A stretch of DNA of 64,000 nt from Chitinophagaceae bacterium (lineage in GTDB: Bacteria; Bacteroidota; Bacteroidia; Chitinophagales; Chitinophagaceae). Below, in pieces: positions 27,211 to 35,356 of the stretch (positions are counted from its first letter, which is position 1; each line of letters starts with the position of its first letter). The notes beneath the pieces are model-generated. The model ran no database searches, was not told the origin of the DNA, and saw only the letters and a program-made list of their open reading frames with translations. The DNA lies in NCBI GenBank assembly GCA_023957125.1, contig JAMLHL010000021.1, positions 1-64,000 of the forward strand. The letters run 5' to 3'. A program made the translations under genes and the position numbers.

Positions 27211-28302
27211 TTATTGAAATAGTTGGCGATAAAATGCTGTCAACTTCTTTTCTTCCTGCTGCCAGTTAAATACTTCCCTGGCGGCCAGACAACTTTGCCG
27301 GAGCCGGTGGTATAAATTTTTATCATTCAATAGAACCAGTATTTTCCGGGCAATGTTTTCGGGAGAGAGATCGGATATTAACACGGCTACCTCAAATTGC
27401 TCATTGATTTCCCGGTACACGGGATAGTCCACACAAAGTTGCGGAATACCCGCATGGATATAATCAAAAAAACGATTGGCGAGAGAGTAGTAGTTGCTGG
27501 CGCCATCCCGGTCAAATAAGGTGATCCCGATAGAAGCGCGGGGCGTAATGGTTTTTAAATCGTTGGGTTTGGCTTTACCTGCCAGGATAACCTTTTTCCC
27601 CAGGTTGTACTTTTGTATCAAAGTCCGCGCCTGTTGCATAAAATTGCCATCCCCATAGATCATCAGTTTTGAATCTATATATTGCATGGCAGGGATCAGG
27701 GTTTCGAAACTTCTGCCTTCGTTCACCGCTCCCTGGTAAATGATAAAATCCTCCTTTTCACTAATAGTACCCGGCGTGGATTCTAAAACGCTTATGTTCC
27801 GGATGATTTCATATTCCACGCCATACATTCTTTTAAATGCTGCCGCAATGGGCGCATTCACCGTATAGCCCCATTTGAACCGGGGCACGGCAAACCGTTC
27901 TATTCTTTTCCAGAAACGATAGATACCCCGACGAGTCCGCACTTCCTTCATCTCGCAGAACAGTTCATGGGCGTCATATACCCTGTGCTTGTTTCTCAGC
28001 CCGGCAACCAGCCAAACGGGAAGGATGGTATCCAGATCAATGGCGCAAACGGCGTCCATCTTTTTGAAAAGAAGAAAGAAAAACAGTTTGATATTGAACT
28101 CAATATACATCCATTTACCCCGCCGGGCAAAACAGGGTATCCGCACTTGTCTGAAAGGATGATCCTGTAAGCCGGCAGCCTGTTTATAGCTTCTTCCTAC
28201 CAGGCTGACGGCATAACCTTCGCGTGCCAGGGTGCTGCAGATCCTGATCATTCTTTGATCATAAACCAGCTCGTTGGTGACGGTAAAAAAAATCCTTTTC
28301 AA
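27211..28302 (-). CDS. Glycosyltransferase, GT-B type
   Basis: About 363 residues. It starts KRIFFTVTNELVYDQRMIRI, typical of glycosyltransferase N-termini, and has VYDAHELFCEMKEV, YQGAVNEGRSFETLIPAMQ and a C-terminal IDYV-like donor-binding half. The TTG at 28302, 14 nt after the preceding stop, is preferred because homologous sequence begins there. In-frame ATGs at 28338 and 28374 would overlap the upstream gene by 23 or 59 nt. It likely works in the same surface glycan pathway as its neighbours. Confidence 0.7.
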   Translation of the reverse strand: MKRIFFTVTNELVYDQRMIRICSTLAREGYAVSLVGRSYKQAAGLQDHPFRQVRIPCFARRGKWMYIEFNIKLFFFLLFKKMDAVCAIDLDTILPVWLVAGLRNKHRVYDAHELFCEMKEVRTRRGIYRFWKRIERFAVPRFKWGYTVNAPIAAAFKRMYGVEYEIIRNISVLESTPGTISEKEDFIIYQGAVNEGRSFETLIPAMQYIDSKLMIYGDGNFMQQARTLIQKYNLGKKVILAGKAKPNDLKTITPRASIGITLFDRDGASNYYSLANRFFDYIHAGIPQLCVDYPVYREINEQFEVAVLISDLSPENIARKILVLLNDKNLYHRLRQSCLAAREVFNWQQEEKKLTAFYRQLFQ

Positions 28303-28315
28303 AAAGTTAATTGTT

Positions 28316-29329
28316 TTATGCGGTGCGAATGGCTGCATGGATCCGCTCAATGATCTCCACTGTTTTAATGCCATCTTCCGCCATTACCGACTGATGTTCT
28401 TTTCCTTCAAGACTTTTAATAAGATTTTCATATACCTTATCATGATTACTCATACTTCCGGTGTAAAACCCATATTCGTTGGCGCTTTTTCCCGGCGGCA
28501 GCGGCCGGATATCATAGTCCCGGATTCGCTGGTACTCCAGCACATTCAGGTATTGTCCGCCTATCTTTACCGTACCCGTTTCTCCAAACAAAGTGATGGA
28601 TCCCTCCATATTGGCCTGGTAGCTGTTGGTGGTAAAATGCAGGGATCCGATAGCGCCGTTCTGCATTTCCAGGCAAACAACCCCCATGTCTTCAAATTCG
28701 GTGCAATTCCCGTGCTGAAAGTTTCTTCCTATGCCGTTCACGCTTTTCACATCGCCCAACAGCCAGTAAAGCAGATCTATAAAATGGCTGAATTGCGTAA
28801 AAAGAATACCGCCGTCCAGGGAAAGGGTCCCTCTCCAGGTATCCTGGTAATAGGACTTCGGACGATTCCAGAAGCAGTTGACCTGGAAGCCGGATATTTT
28901 GCCCAATTTGTTTTCCGTAAGGATTTTTTTCAATTCAACTACGGGTGGGTTGTAACGATTCTGCTTCACCACAAACAATTTCCGGTTATTTTCAACCGCC
29001 ACCTGCAACATCCTTTTTGCATCTTCGGTTGTAATGGCCATCGGCTTTTCGCAAAGCAGGTGCGTTCCATGCTGCATACAGGACATAGCGTGAGCCGGAT
29101 GTAAGCCATTGGGTGTACACACCACGCTTATGTCGGTATTCTTTTCCGACGCCAGCATTTCCTCTATATTGTAATAGGCTTTGGTTTGATAACGTTGGGC
29201 GGCTTCGTTTGCTTTATCCTGGTCAATATCACAAACGGCGTTTAATATCCCGTATCTTTTAATTTGTTCGGCATGTCTTGTACTGATCTGCCCGCAGCCA
29301 ATCAGTACAAACCGGTATAAATCACCCAA
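28316..29329 (-). CDS. Gfo/Idh/MocA family NAD-dependent sugar oxidoreductase
   Basis: A 337-residue protein with an N-terminal NAD-binding fold (GCGQIS, 11-16), the family motif CEKPM (93-97) with the conserved Lys95, and a C-terminal beta-sheet domain. The sequence resembles the WlbA/WbpB type, which oxidise UDP-N-acetylglucosaminuronate in making surface sugars, but the exact substrate cannot be fixed. It is first gene of a three-gene operon with two glycosyltransferases. The start is TTG. Confidence 0.8.
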   Translation of the reverse strand: MGDLYRFVLIGCGQISTRHAEQIKRYGILNAVCDIDQDKANEAAQRYQTKAYYNIEEMLASEKNTDISVVCTPNGLHPAHAMSCMQHGTHLLCEKPMAITTEDAKRMLQVAVENNRKLFVVKQNRYNPPVVELKKILTENKLGKISGFQVNCFWNRPKSYYQDTWRGTLSLDGGILFTQFSHFIDLLYWLLGDVKSVNGIGRNFQHGNCTEFEDMGVVCLEMQNGAIGSLHFTTNSYQANMEGSITLFGETGTVKIGGQYLNVLEYQRIRDYDIRPLPPGKSANEYGFYTGSMSNHDKVYENLIKSLEGKEHQSVMAEDGIKTVEIIERIHAAIRTA

Positions 29330-29370
29330 TTCAATAAAATTTGCGGAAAGTTACTGATTGTTGAAAAGAA

Positions 29371-29501
29371 CCGGGCTATAGGATGTATCCTGAATTTTCG
29401 CGGGCGGGTGATACCCCGCCTGTGGAATCCACTACCGGTTGGTGCCTCTCCGACCGGATACCCACCTGCGGAGCGAAAATCCGGGATGCTCCCGGGCTAT
29501 A
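29371..29501 (+). repeat. Intergenic palindromic element, copy 2
   Basis: CCGGGCTATA occurs as a direct repeat at 29371-29380 and 29492-29501. Between them are inverted arms at about 29389-29414 (with ATTTTCGC) and 29456-29486 (with GCGAAAAT). The interior has ACCGGTTGGT and GACCGGATAC. It shares arms and interior words with 16741-16876. It lies upstream of the rpsO promoter. Confidence 0.65.
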
Positions 29502-29603
29502 AACCGGTGCCGGTTGGGAGGATCAGGGCAGGCGCCATTACTCCCCGCCTTTTTTAACATGAAAAAAAATCCGGAATAATGCCCGCTATTTATGATAATT
29601 TTC

Positions 29604-29611
29604 TACCTTTG
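29604..29611 (+). promoter_or_regulatory. Candidate -7 element for rpsO
   Basis: TACCTTTG fits TAnnTTTG, 51 nt before the rpsO start. No clear -33 TTTG is present at the right distance. Confidence 0.5.
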
Positions 29612-29661
29612 CCGGCGAAAAAGAAGAAGTTACCATTATTGGGATGTAAAAAAAAATTGAG

Positions 29662-29934
29662 ATGCCAACATTAGTCGCTGACAAAAAAACAAAAATTTTT
29701 GCAGAATTTGGAGGGAAAGAAACCAACACGGGCTCTATTGAAGCGCAAATAGCTTTATTAACAGAACGTATTGCTCATATTTCAAAGCACCTTCAGGGAA
29801 ACAAGAAAGATTTTTCAAGCAACAGGGGGCTGTTGCATTTGGTGGGCGAAAGAAAAAGCCTACTCGCATATCTGAGCAAACAGGATATACAGCGTTATCG
29901 CAATCTTATTGAAAAGCTGGGTCTCAGAAAATAA
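29662..29934 (+). CDS. rpsO: 30S ribosomal protein S15
   Basis: A 90-residue protein with the S15 hallmarks: FGGKETNTGSIEAQIALLT near the N-terminus, HLQGNKKDFSSNRGLL in the middle and RYRNLIEKLGLR at the end. It binds 16S rRNA in the central domain of the small subunit. The start ATG gives the normal length. It is followed by pnp, the same order as in many bacteria. Confidence 0.98.
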   Translation: MPTLVADKKTKIFAEFGGKETNTGSIEAQIALLTERIAHISKHLQGNKKDFSSNRGLLHLVGERKSLLAYLSKQDIQRYRNLIEKLGLRK

Positions 29935-29953
29935 CGGCTGCATTTACAAACTG

Positions 29954-29974
29954 TTCCCAACTCATGGTTGGGAA
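29954..29974 (+). promoter_or_regulatory. Hairpin in the rpsO-pnp spacer
   Basis: TTCCCAAC (29954-29961) and GTTGGGAA (29967-29974) form an 8-bp stem with a 5-nt loop, 20 nt after the rpsO stop. Only a weak T-run follows, so it may be a partial terminator or RNA-processing site. In Escherichia coli the pnp leader is processed by RNase III; the same role here is an inference. Confidence 0.5.
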
Positions 29975-30084
29975 TAGTAATTTTAGGACGATCGCATTGT
30001 TTTATTTAACTACAAGGTCTGCAATAAACGGCATATTTCCTCCCTGATGTCTTTGATTGCAGATATTAAATTCAAATTAATTAT

Positions 30085-32283
30085 ATGCTCTCTCAACCAA
30101 TTGATGTATCATTTGATCTGGGTGGCGGACGAACCGTTACCATAGAATCCGGGAAGTTTGCCCGCCAGGCAGACGGCTCTGTTGTAGTACGCCAGGGCAA
30201 TTCCATGCTGCTGGCTACCGTTGTGGCTAATAAGGAACCCAAACCGGGACAGGCATTTTTTCCGCTGAGTGTGGACTATATGGAAAAATTTGGCTCGGCA
30301 GGCCGTATCCCCGGCTCTTTTTTTAAGCGGGAAGGCAAGCTGAGTGATTCTGAAGTATTGATCAGCCGTTTGGTAGATCGTGCTTTACGCCCGCTGTTCC
30401 CGGAAGATTATTTTTGTGAAGTGCAGGTGATCATAACACTGATTTCAAGTGATCAGGAAGTGCTTCCCGATGCGCTGGCATGTTTGGCCGCTTCGGCTGC
30501 ATTAGCCGTTTCCGATATTCCCATTAAGGAAATTATTTCAGAAGTACGTGTGGGACGAATTGATGGCGAACTGGTAGTGAATCCCAGCCGTTCCCAGATG
30601 GAAAAAGCGGACATGGATTTTATGATTGGCGCCACCGAAAAGAACCTGATGATGGTGGAAGGTGAGTCAAAAGAATGTAGTGAAGAAGACCTGGTAAAAG
30701 CGTTGGAAATAGCTCATGAGGCTATTAAAATCCAGATCAGGGCACAGCAGGAGCTAAGAAGCAAAAAAGGAATCACCCAAAACCGGGAATATACAAAGCC
30801 CGAACAAAGTGACACCCTCCTCGAAAAGGTGAAGACCTTCGCCGCCGGCAAAATATACCAGATCGCAAAAGCAGGTACTTCCAAACATGAAAGAAGTGAA
30901 GCCTTTGACATACTTAAAGAAGAGCTGCTGGCAACACTTGGAGAAGAACCGGAAGAGGAAGAAGTGAGACTGACGCAAAAATATTTTGACGACCTCCAAT
31001 GGGAAATTGTCCGGAATATGATCCTTGACGAACGGGTACGCCTCGATGGCAGAAAATTAGAGGAGGTTCGCCCCTTATCTATGGAGGTGGATCTGTTGCC
31101 CACACCGCATGGTTCTGCCTTATTCACCCGGGGCGAAACGCAATCGCTCACTACGGTAACGCTGGGTACGCCATTAGATGAATTGCTGGTAGAAAGCGCT
31201 GCCAAATCAGATTATACCAAGTTCTATCTGCATTATAATTTTCCTCCTTTTTCAACCGGCGAGATCAAATTTTTACGCGCTCCGGGCAGAAGGGAAATAG
31301 GGCACGGGAATCTTGCCATGCGTTCTTTAAAACAGATGATGCCCGGTAATGATTACCCCTATACCGTGAGGGTGGTGAGTGATGTCCTGGAATCCAACGG
31401 ATCTTCTTCCATGGCTACAGTTTGCGCGGGTTCCCTTGCCCTGATGGACGCCGGGGTGCCCATTCCCAAACATGTAGGCGGCGTAGCGATGGGATTAATA
31501 ACCAGGGGCACAGACGGTAAATACGCGATCCTGACGGATATCCTGGGGGATGAAGACCACCTGGGTGACATGGATTTTAAAGTTACCGGTACCCGGGAAG
31601 GAATATGTGGGGTGCAGATGGACATTAAGATAGACGGACTGAGCATGGACACCATGAGAGAGGCATTGGAACAGGCCCGGAAAGGCCGCCTGCACATCCT
31701 GGATGCCATGTACAACTGCATCGGCGCGGCCCGTGAAGAAGTGAAACCGCATGCCCCGAGGATGGAAAAGATGTTTATTGATAAAGAATTTATCGGTGCG
31801 GTTATCGGACCCCAGGGTAAGGTGATACAGGAAATACAACGATCAACCGGCACTACCATCAATATAGAGGAAGTAGGCAATGTTGGAGAAGTAAGTGTTT
31901 TCTCTCCCGCAAAGGAGGGATTGGAAAAAGCGGTGGCGTGGATAAAGGGTATCGTAGCTGTTCCCTCGGTTGGGGAAGTGTATGAAGCCGTTGTTAAAGG
32001 TATCAAGGAATTCGGTGCTTTTGTGGAGTTCATGCCCGGAAAACAAGGACTGCTGCATATCAGTGAAATAAGCTGGAAAAGGTTGGAAACCATAGAAGGC
32101 GTGTTGAAGGAAGGCGATTCCGTGAAAGTGAAATTAGTGGGTGTTGATCAGAAAACCGGCAAATTTAAGTTGAGCCGGAAAGCCCTTATGCCGAAGCCGG
32201 AATTTGCCCCGTCTAAGCCGATCCAGAAGCATGTAACGGATAAACAGCAGGATAAAGAAGGATCAAATACGCCTCAGGGCTGA
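30085..32283 (+). CDS. pnp: Polyribonucleotide nucleotidyltransferase
   Basis: A 732-residue PNPase, which degrades RNA from the 3' end using phosphate. Two RNase PH domains are visible (about 10-215 and 315-545), the second with DILGDEDHLGDMDFKV. They are followed by a KH domain with GAVIGPQGKVIQEI (about 571-584) and an S1 domain with GAFVEFMPGKQGLLHISEIS (about 648-667). Length is normal. It follows rpsO with 150 nt between and is ended by a terminator hairpin at 32307. Confidence 0.98.
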   Translation: MLSQPIDVSFDLGGGRTVTIESGKFARQADGSVVVRQGNSMLLATVVANKEPKPGQAFFPLSVDYMEKFGSAGRIPGSFFKREGKLSDSEVLISRLVDRALRPLFPEDYFCEVQVIITLISSDQEVLPDALACLAASAALAVSDIPIKEIISEVRVGRIDGELVVNPSRSQMEKADMDFMIGATEKNLMMVEGESKECSEEDLVKALEIAHEAIKIQIRAQQELRSKKGITQNREYTKPEQSDTLLEKVKTFAAGKIYQIAKAGTSKHERSEAFDILKEELLATLGEEPEEEEVRLTQKYFDDLQWEIVRNMILDERVRLDGRKLEEVRPLSMEVDLLPTPHGSALFTRGETQSLTTVTLGTPLDELLVESAAKSDYTKFYLHYNFPPFSTGEIKFLRAPGRREIGHGNLAMRSLKQMMPGNDYPYTVRVVSDVLESNGSSSMATVCAGSLALMDAGVPIPKHVGGVAMGLITRGTDGKYAILTDILGDEDHLGDMDFKVTGTREGICGVQMDIKIDGLSMDTMREALEQARKGRLHILDAMYNCIGAAREEVKPHAPRMEKMFIDKEFIGAVIGPQGKVIQEIQRSTGTTINIEEVGNVGEVSVFSPAKEGLEKAVAWIKGIVAVPSVGEVYEAVVKGIKEFGAFVEFMPGKQGLLHISEISWKRLETIEGVLKEGDSVKVKLVGVDQKTGKFKLSRKALMPKPEFAPSKPIQKHVTDKQQDKEGSNTPQG

Positions 32284-32306
32284 TAACGTTGAACGTTTTT
32301 GTTAAG

Positions 32307-32335
32307 GAGGCTGTTTTTAAAACGGCCTCTTTTAA
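32307..32335 (+). terminator. Terminator-like hairpin after pnp
   Basis: GAGGC (32307-32311) pairs with GCCTC (32325-32329), extended by GTTTT and AAAAC, and is followed by TTTT. It ends only about 10 nt before the GTG start of prmA, so it may act as an attenuator for prmA. Confidence 0.7.
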
Positions 32336-32345
32336 TTTCTGAGAA

Positions 32346-33176
32346 GTGAATGAAAAATATATCGAGATCCGGTTTGCGGTACCGGAAAAAGAACAGGGGG
32401 AACTTGTGATCGCCTGTATCAGTGAGATGATGGAAACCGAAGGCTTTGAAGAAGAGGATGGCTTTGTGAAGGCTTATGTTACTGAACAGGCGTTCAATTT
32501 ACCGGCGCTACAGGATTTTGCAGGCACTCAAAAAATAGACTTTAGCGTCTCTGTTTTTGAAAACAAGAATTGGAACGCGATATGGGAAAGCGAATTTGAG
32601 CCGGTAATTATAGATGACTTTGTTGCCATACGGGCCCATTTTCACCCGGCAATCGGTAAAATGGCGCACGAAATAATCATCACGCCTAAGATGAGTTTTG
32701 GAACCGGGCATCATGCAACCACCACATTAATGATCGAAAGTATGCGGCAATATGGTTGTACCGGCAAAAAAATAGCGGACTTTGGAACCGGCACGGGGAT
32801 CCTGGCAATTTTGGGTGAAAAGATGGGGGCAAGGGAAGTGCTTGCGATTGATCACGATGAGTGGAGTATAGAAAATGCCGGGGAGAATATCGGGAGAAAC
32901 GGCAGCAAAAATATACGGTTACTTAAAGCGGATCATTTTCCTGAAGAGGGATTGTGGGATATGATCCTGGCGAATGTTAATCTATCCGTGATCACGGATA
33001 ATCTCCGGGTATTTCATGAAAGCCTGAATGATAAAGGCCGGTTAATTGTAAGTGGCATTTTACAAAAGGATGAAAGTGAGATCATAATATCAGCCTTGTC
33101 TTTGTCGTTTATAACGGAAGGTATTAAACGAAAGAATAATTGGATATGCCTGGTCTTCAAAAAAAAGCAGCGGTAG
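32346..33176 (+). CDS. prmA: Ribosomal protein L11 methyltransferase
   Basis: A 276-residue SAM-dependent methyltransferase that methylates ribosomal protein L11. The C-terminal half has the SAM-binding motif IADFGTGTGILAI, preceded by MSFGTGHHATTTLM, a PrmA hallmark, and followed by DMILANVNLSVI. The N-terminal half is the L11-binding region. The start codon is GTG at 32346; an ATG 4 nt later is out of frame. It lies 63 nt after pnp and 63 nt before plsY. Confidence 0.92.
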   Translation: MNEKYIEIRFAVPEKEQGELVIACISEMMETEGFEEEDGFVKAYVTEQAFNLPALQDFAGTQKIDFSVSVFENKNWNAIWESEFEPVIIDDFVAIRAHFHPAIGKMAHEIIITPKMSFGTGHHATTTLMIESMRQYGCTGKKIADFGTGTGILAILGEKMGAREVLAIDHDEWSIENAGENIGRNGSKNIRLLKADHFPEEGLWDMILANVNLSVITDNLRVFHESLNDKGRLIVSGILQKDESEIIISALSLSFITEGIKRKNNWICLVFKKKQR

Positions 33177-33238
33177 GAGACGGACATTGATTATTAAAAA
33201 AAGTGTATATTCGCAGACTTATTTCAACCTGATGTTGG

Positions 33239-33880
33239 ATGAATGAACTTGCATTGATCATATTGGCTTACCTGATTGGTTCTTTCCCCACGGCGGTATG
33301 GGTAAGCAAATATTTTTATGATATAGACATAAGAGATTATGGCAGCGGGAATGCCGGTGCTACCAATACCTACCGGGTGCTGGGTTATAAGTGGGGTACA
33401 GTGGTAATGTTGGTGGATATGCTGAAGGGGTTTGCTGCCGTGAAATTGGCCTATCTTTTACCTTTTTACGTAGTGGATGAATTTGCGAGAACAAATTTCC
33501 AGATAGGTTTAGGATTATGTGCTGTATTAGGTCATATATATCCGATCTGGGCACAGTTTAGAGGAGGAAAAGGAGTAGCAACCTTGTTCGGGCTGGTATT
33601 GGGGATATCTCCCTGGACGGCACTGTGTTGTGTAGGTGTGTTTTTATTGGTATTGTTCCTGACGCGTTTTGTTTCTTTAAGTTCCATATTAGCCAGTCTG
33701 GCTTTTCCCGTATTCATCCTGGTGATCTTTAATGTGGATAATCATGCGTACCGTATTTTTGCAGTAGCCGTGGCGTTGCTGGTCATTCTGACGCATCAGA
33801 AAAATATTTCCAGGCTGCTGAAAGGCAGTGAAAACCGCGCCCCCATTCTGAAATACCGGGATCGTAAAAAGAGACATTAG
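33239..33880 (+). CDS. plsY: Acyl-phosphate:glycerol-3-phosphate acyltransferase
   Basis: A 213-residue integral membrane enzyme that starts phospholipid synthesis by moving an acyl group from acyl-phosphate to glycerol-3-phosphate. Conserved motifs are GSFPTAVWVSK (about 13-23), GSGNAGATNTYRVLG (about 36-50) and GHIYPIWAQFRGGKGVAT (about 98-115). Five or more membrane helices fit the family. Confidence 0.95.
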   Translation: MNELALIILAYLIGSFPTAVWVSKYFYDIDIRDYGSGNAGATNTYRVLGYKWGTVVMLVDMLKGFAAVKLAYLLPFYVVDEFARTNFQIGLGLCAVLGHIYPIWAQFRGGKGVATLFGLVLGISPWTALCCVGVFLLVLFLTRFVSLSSILASLAFPVFILVIFNVDNHAYRIFAVAVALLVILTHQKNISRLLKGSENRAPILKYRDRKKRH

Positions 33881-33968
33881 CGTACAAACCATCACCCCGC
33901 GAGAAAGATGCATTTTTCTGAGATCAGAACCGGATGATCAGATTATTTTACAAGCTTAATTTAAGTGC

Positions 33969-34775
33969 ATGCATTTAAAATTGTTTTTCCTGGCAACCGC
34001 TTTTTTTTTAATGGGATCCTGTACAAAAAATGCCATTACGGGACGAAGTCAGCTTCAGTTATTGCCCGAGTCGGAATTGCAGACCATGGCAAAAACAGAA
34101 TACCAGACTTTTCTAACGGAAAACAAGGTAGTGAAAACGACGGGCAGCAAAGATGCCGAGATGGTTACCCGTATTGGAACCCGGATTGCAAAAGCCATTA
34201 CAGATTATTACACCGCGCAAAATAAAGGCGCTGTTTTACAGGGGTATCAATGGGAATTTAATTTGGTGGATTCCAAAGAAGTTAATGCCTGGTGCATGCC
34301 CGGTGGCAAGGTGGTGGTTTATACGGGGATCCTGCCCATCACTCAAAACGAAGCCGCTCTTGCCGTGGTCATGGGACACGAAATTGCCCATGCTATTGCC
34401 CAGCACGGCAATGAACGTATGAGTCAGACCCTGCTGGCTCAGGGGCTTGGGTCCGTAGGAAGTATATTAACATCCGGCAATCCTACAGTAAACAATATTT
34501 TTAATTCGGTATATGCACCGGGGGCCCAGATAGGAGTGTTGTTGCCTAATTCGCGTAAACAGGAACTGGAAGCCGATCATTTCGGTTTAATTTTCGCTGC
34601 CATGGCAGGCTATAATCCAAACGAAGCGGTTCCGTTTTGGGAGAGAATGTCTCAGGCAGGAGGAGGGGAAAAGCCGCCGGAATTTTTGAGTACACACCCT
34701 TCCGATGAAACAAGAATCAAAAAAGTGAAGATATATGCCGAAGAGGCCATGCAGTATTATAAGCCGGTAAAATAA
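33969..34775 (+). CDS. M48 family metalloprotease lipoprotein
   Basis: A 268-residue lipoprotein (lipobox LMGSC, Cys18) of the peptidase M48 family. The zinc site is HEIAH (H137, E138, H141), with the third ligand expected in QELEADHFG near residue 199. Family members of this size, such as the LoiP type, degrade or refold misfolded envelope proteins. It stands alone after plsY. Confidence 0.88.
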   Translation: MHLKLFFLATAFFLMGSCTKNAITGRSQLQLLPESELQTMAKTEYQTFLTENKVVKTTGSKDAEMVTRIGTRIAKAITDYYTAQNKGAVLQGYQWEFNLVDSKEVNAWCMPGGKVVVYTGILPITQNEAALAVVMGHEIAHAIAQHGNERMSQTLLAQGLGSVGSILTSGNPTVNNIFNSVYAPGAQIGVLLPNSRKQELEADHFGLIFAAMAGYNPNEAVPFWERMSQAGGGEKPPEFLSTHPSDETRIKKVKIYAEEAMQYYKPVK

Positions 34776-34908
34776 GGATGGAGTTGAGGCCCTTTATTGT
34801 TTTCTCATCGGAAGCAACCGGCTGTGTTATTATTAAAAGTTGGCGATCCGGCTTTTTTTTACTAACTTGCCATTCTTTCCCTAACAAATTAAAAATTTGT
34901 GTAGAAGC

Positions 34909-35331
34909 ATGATGCAGACAATGCTTGAAAAACTTCAGCTTACTGAAGAAAAGAATTTACTCATTCAGGGCCTGCCTTCTTCCATAGAGAAACAATTTGT
35001 AAAAATTGCGTTTGCCAAGGATGTGACTCCCTTACTGAAAGCGAGACGGATTGATTTCGCATTGATATTTGCCATAAACGAAAGGCAGTTGAACAATATT
35101 TTAAGTGAGGTGTTGCCGGCGCTGGATGAAGAAGGGAAGTTATGGATCGCTTATCCCAAAGCCACTTCTAAAATTGTGAGTGATCTGAACCGGGATTGCA
35201 ACTGGAAGATGCTTTGTCAAAATGGCTTCGAGAGTGAATGCCAGGTAACACTGGATCACGTTTGGACTGCCCTGCGTTTTATGAAAGTAGCCCATGCTAA
35301 TGAATTACCGGGATCGGTAAAAACCCGTTAA
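34909..35331 (+). CDS. Conserved small protein, function unknown
   Basis: A 140-residue soluble protein with no signal peptide. It has a Rossmann-like beta-alpha pattern (KNLLIQGLP, FALIFAIN, GKLWIAYPK) that resembles DUF3052-type or incomplete methyltransferase-like proteins, but no SAM-binding glycine motif is seen. The ATG at 34909 is used; a TTG 12 nt earlier is less likely. It is convergent with dnaG, 25 nt away. Confidence 0.6.
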   Translation: MMQTMLEKLQLTEEKNLLIQGLPSSIEKQFVKIAFAKDVTPLLKARRIDFALIFAINERQLNNILSEVLPALDEEGKLWIAYPKATSKIVSDLNRDCNWKMLCQNGFESECQVTLDHVWTALRFMKVAHANELPGSVKTR

Positions 35332-35356
35332 TTCATAACGATAGCGGTAGGAAATA

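Noticed and set aside
31359..32093. 244-residue minus-strand frame inside pnp
   Set aside because: Antisense shadow of a highly conserved gene; composition is Ser/Thr/Pro-rich as expected from reverse reading.
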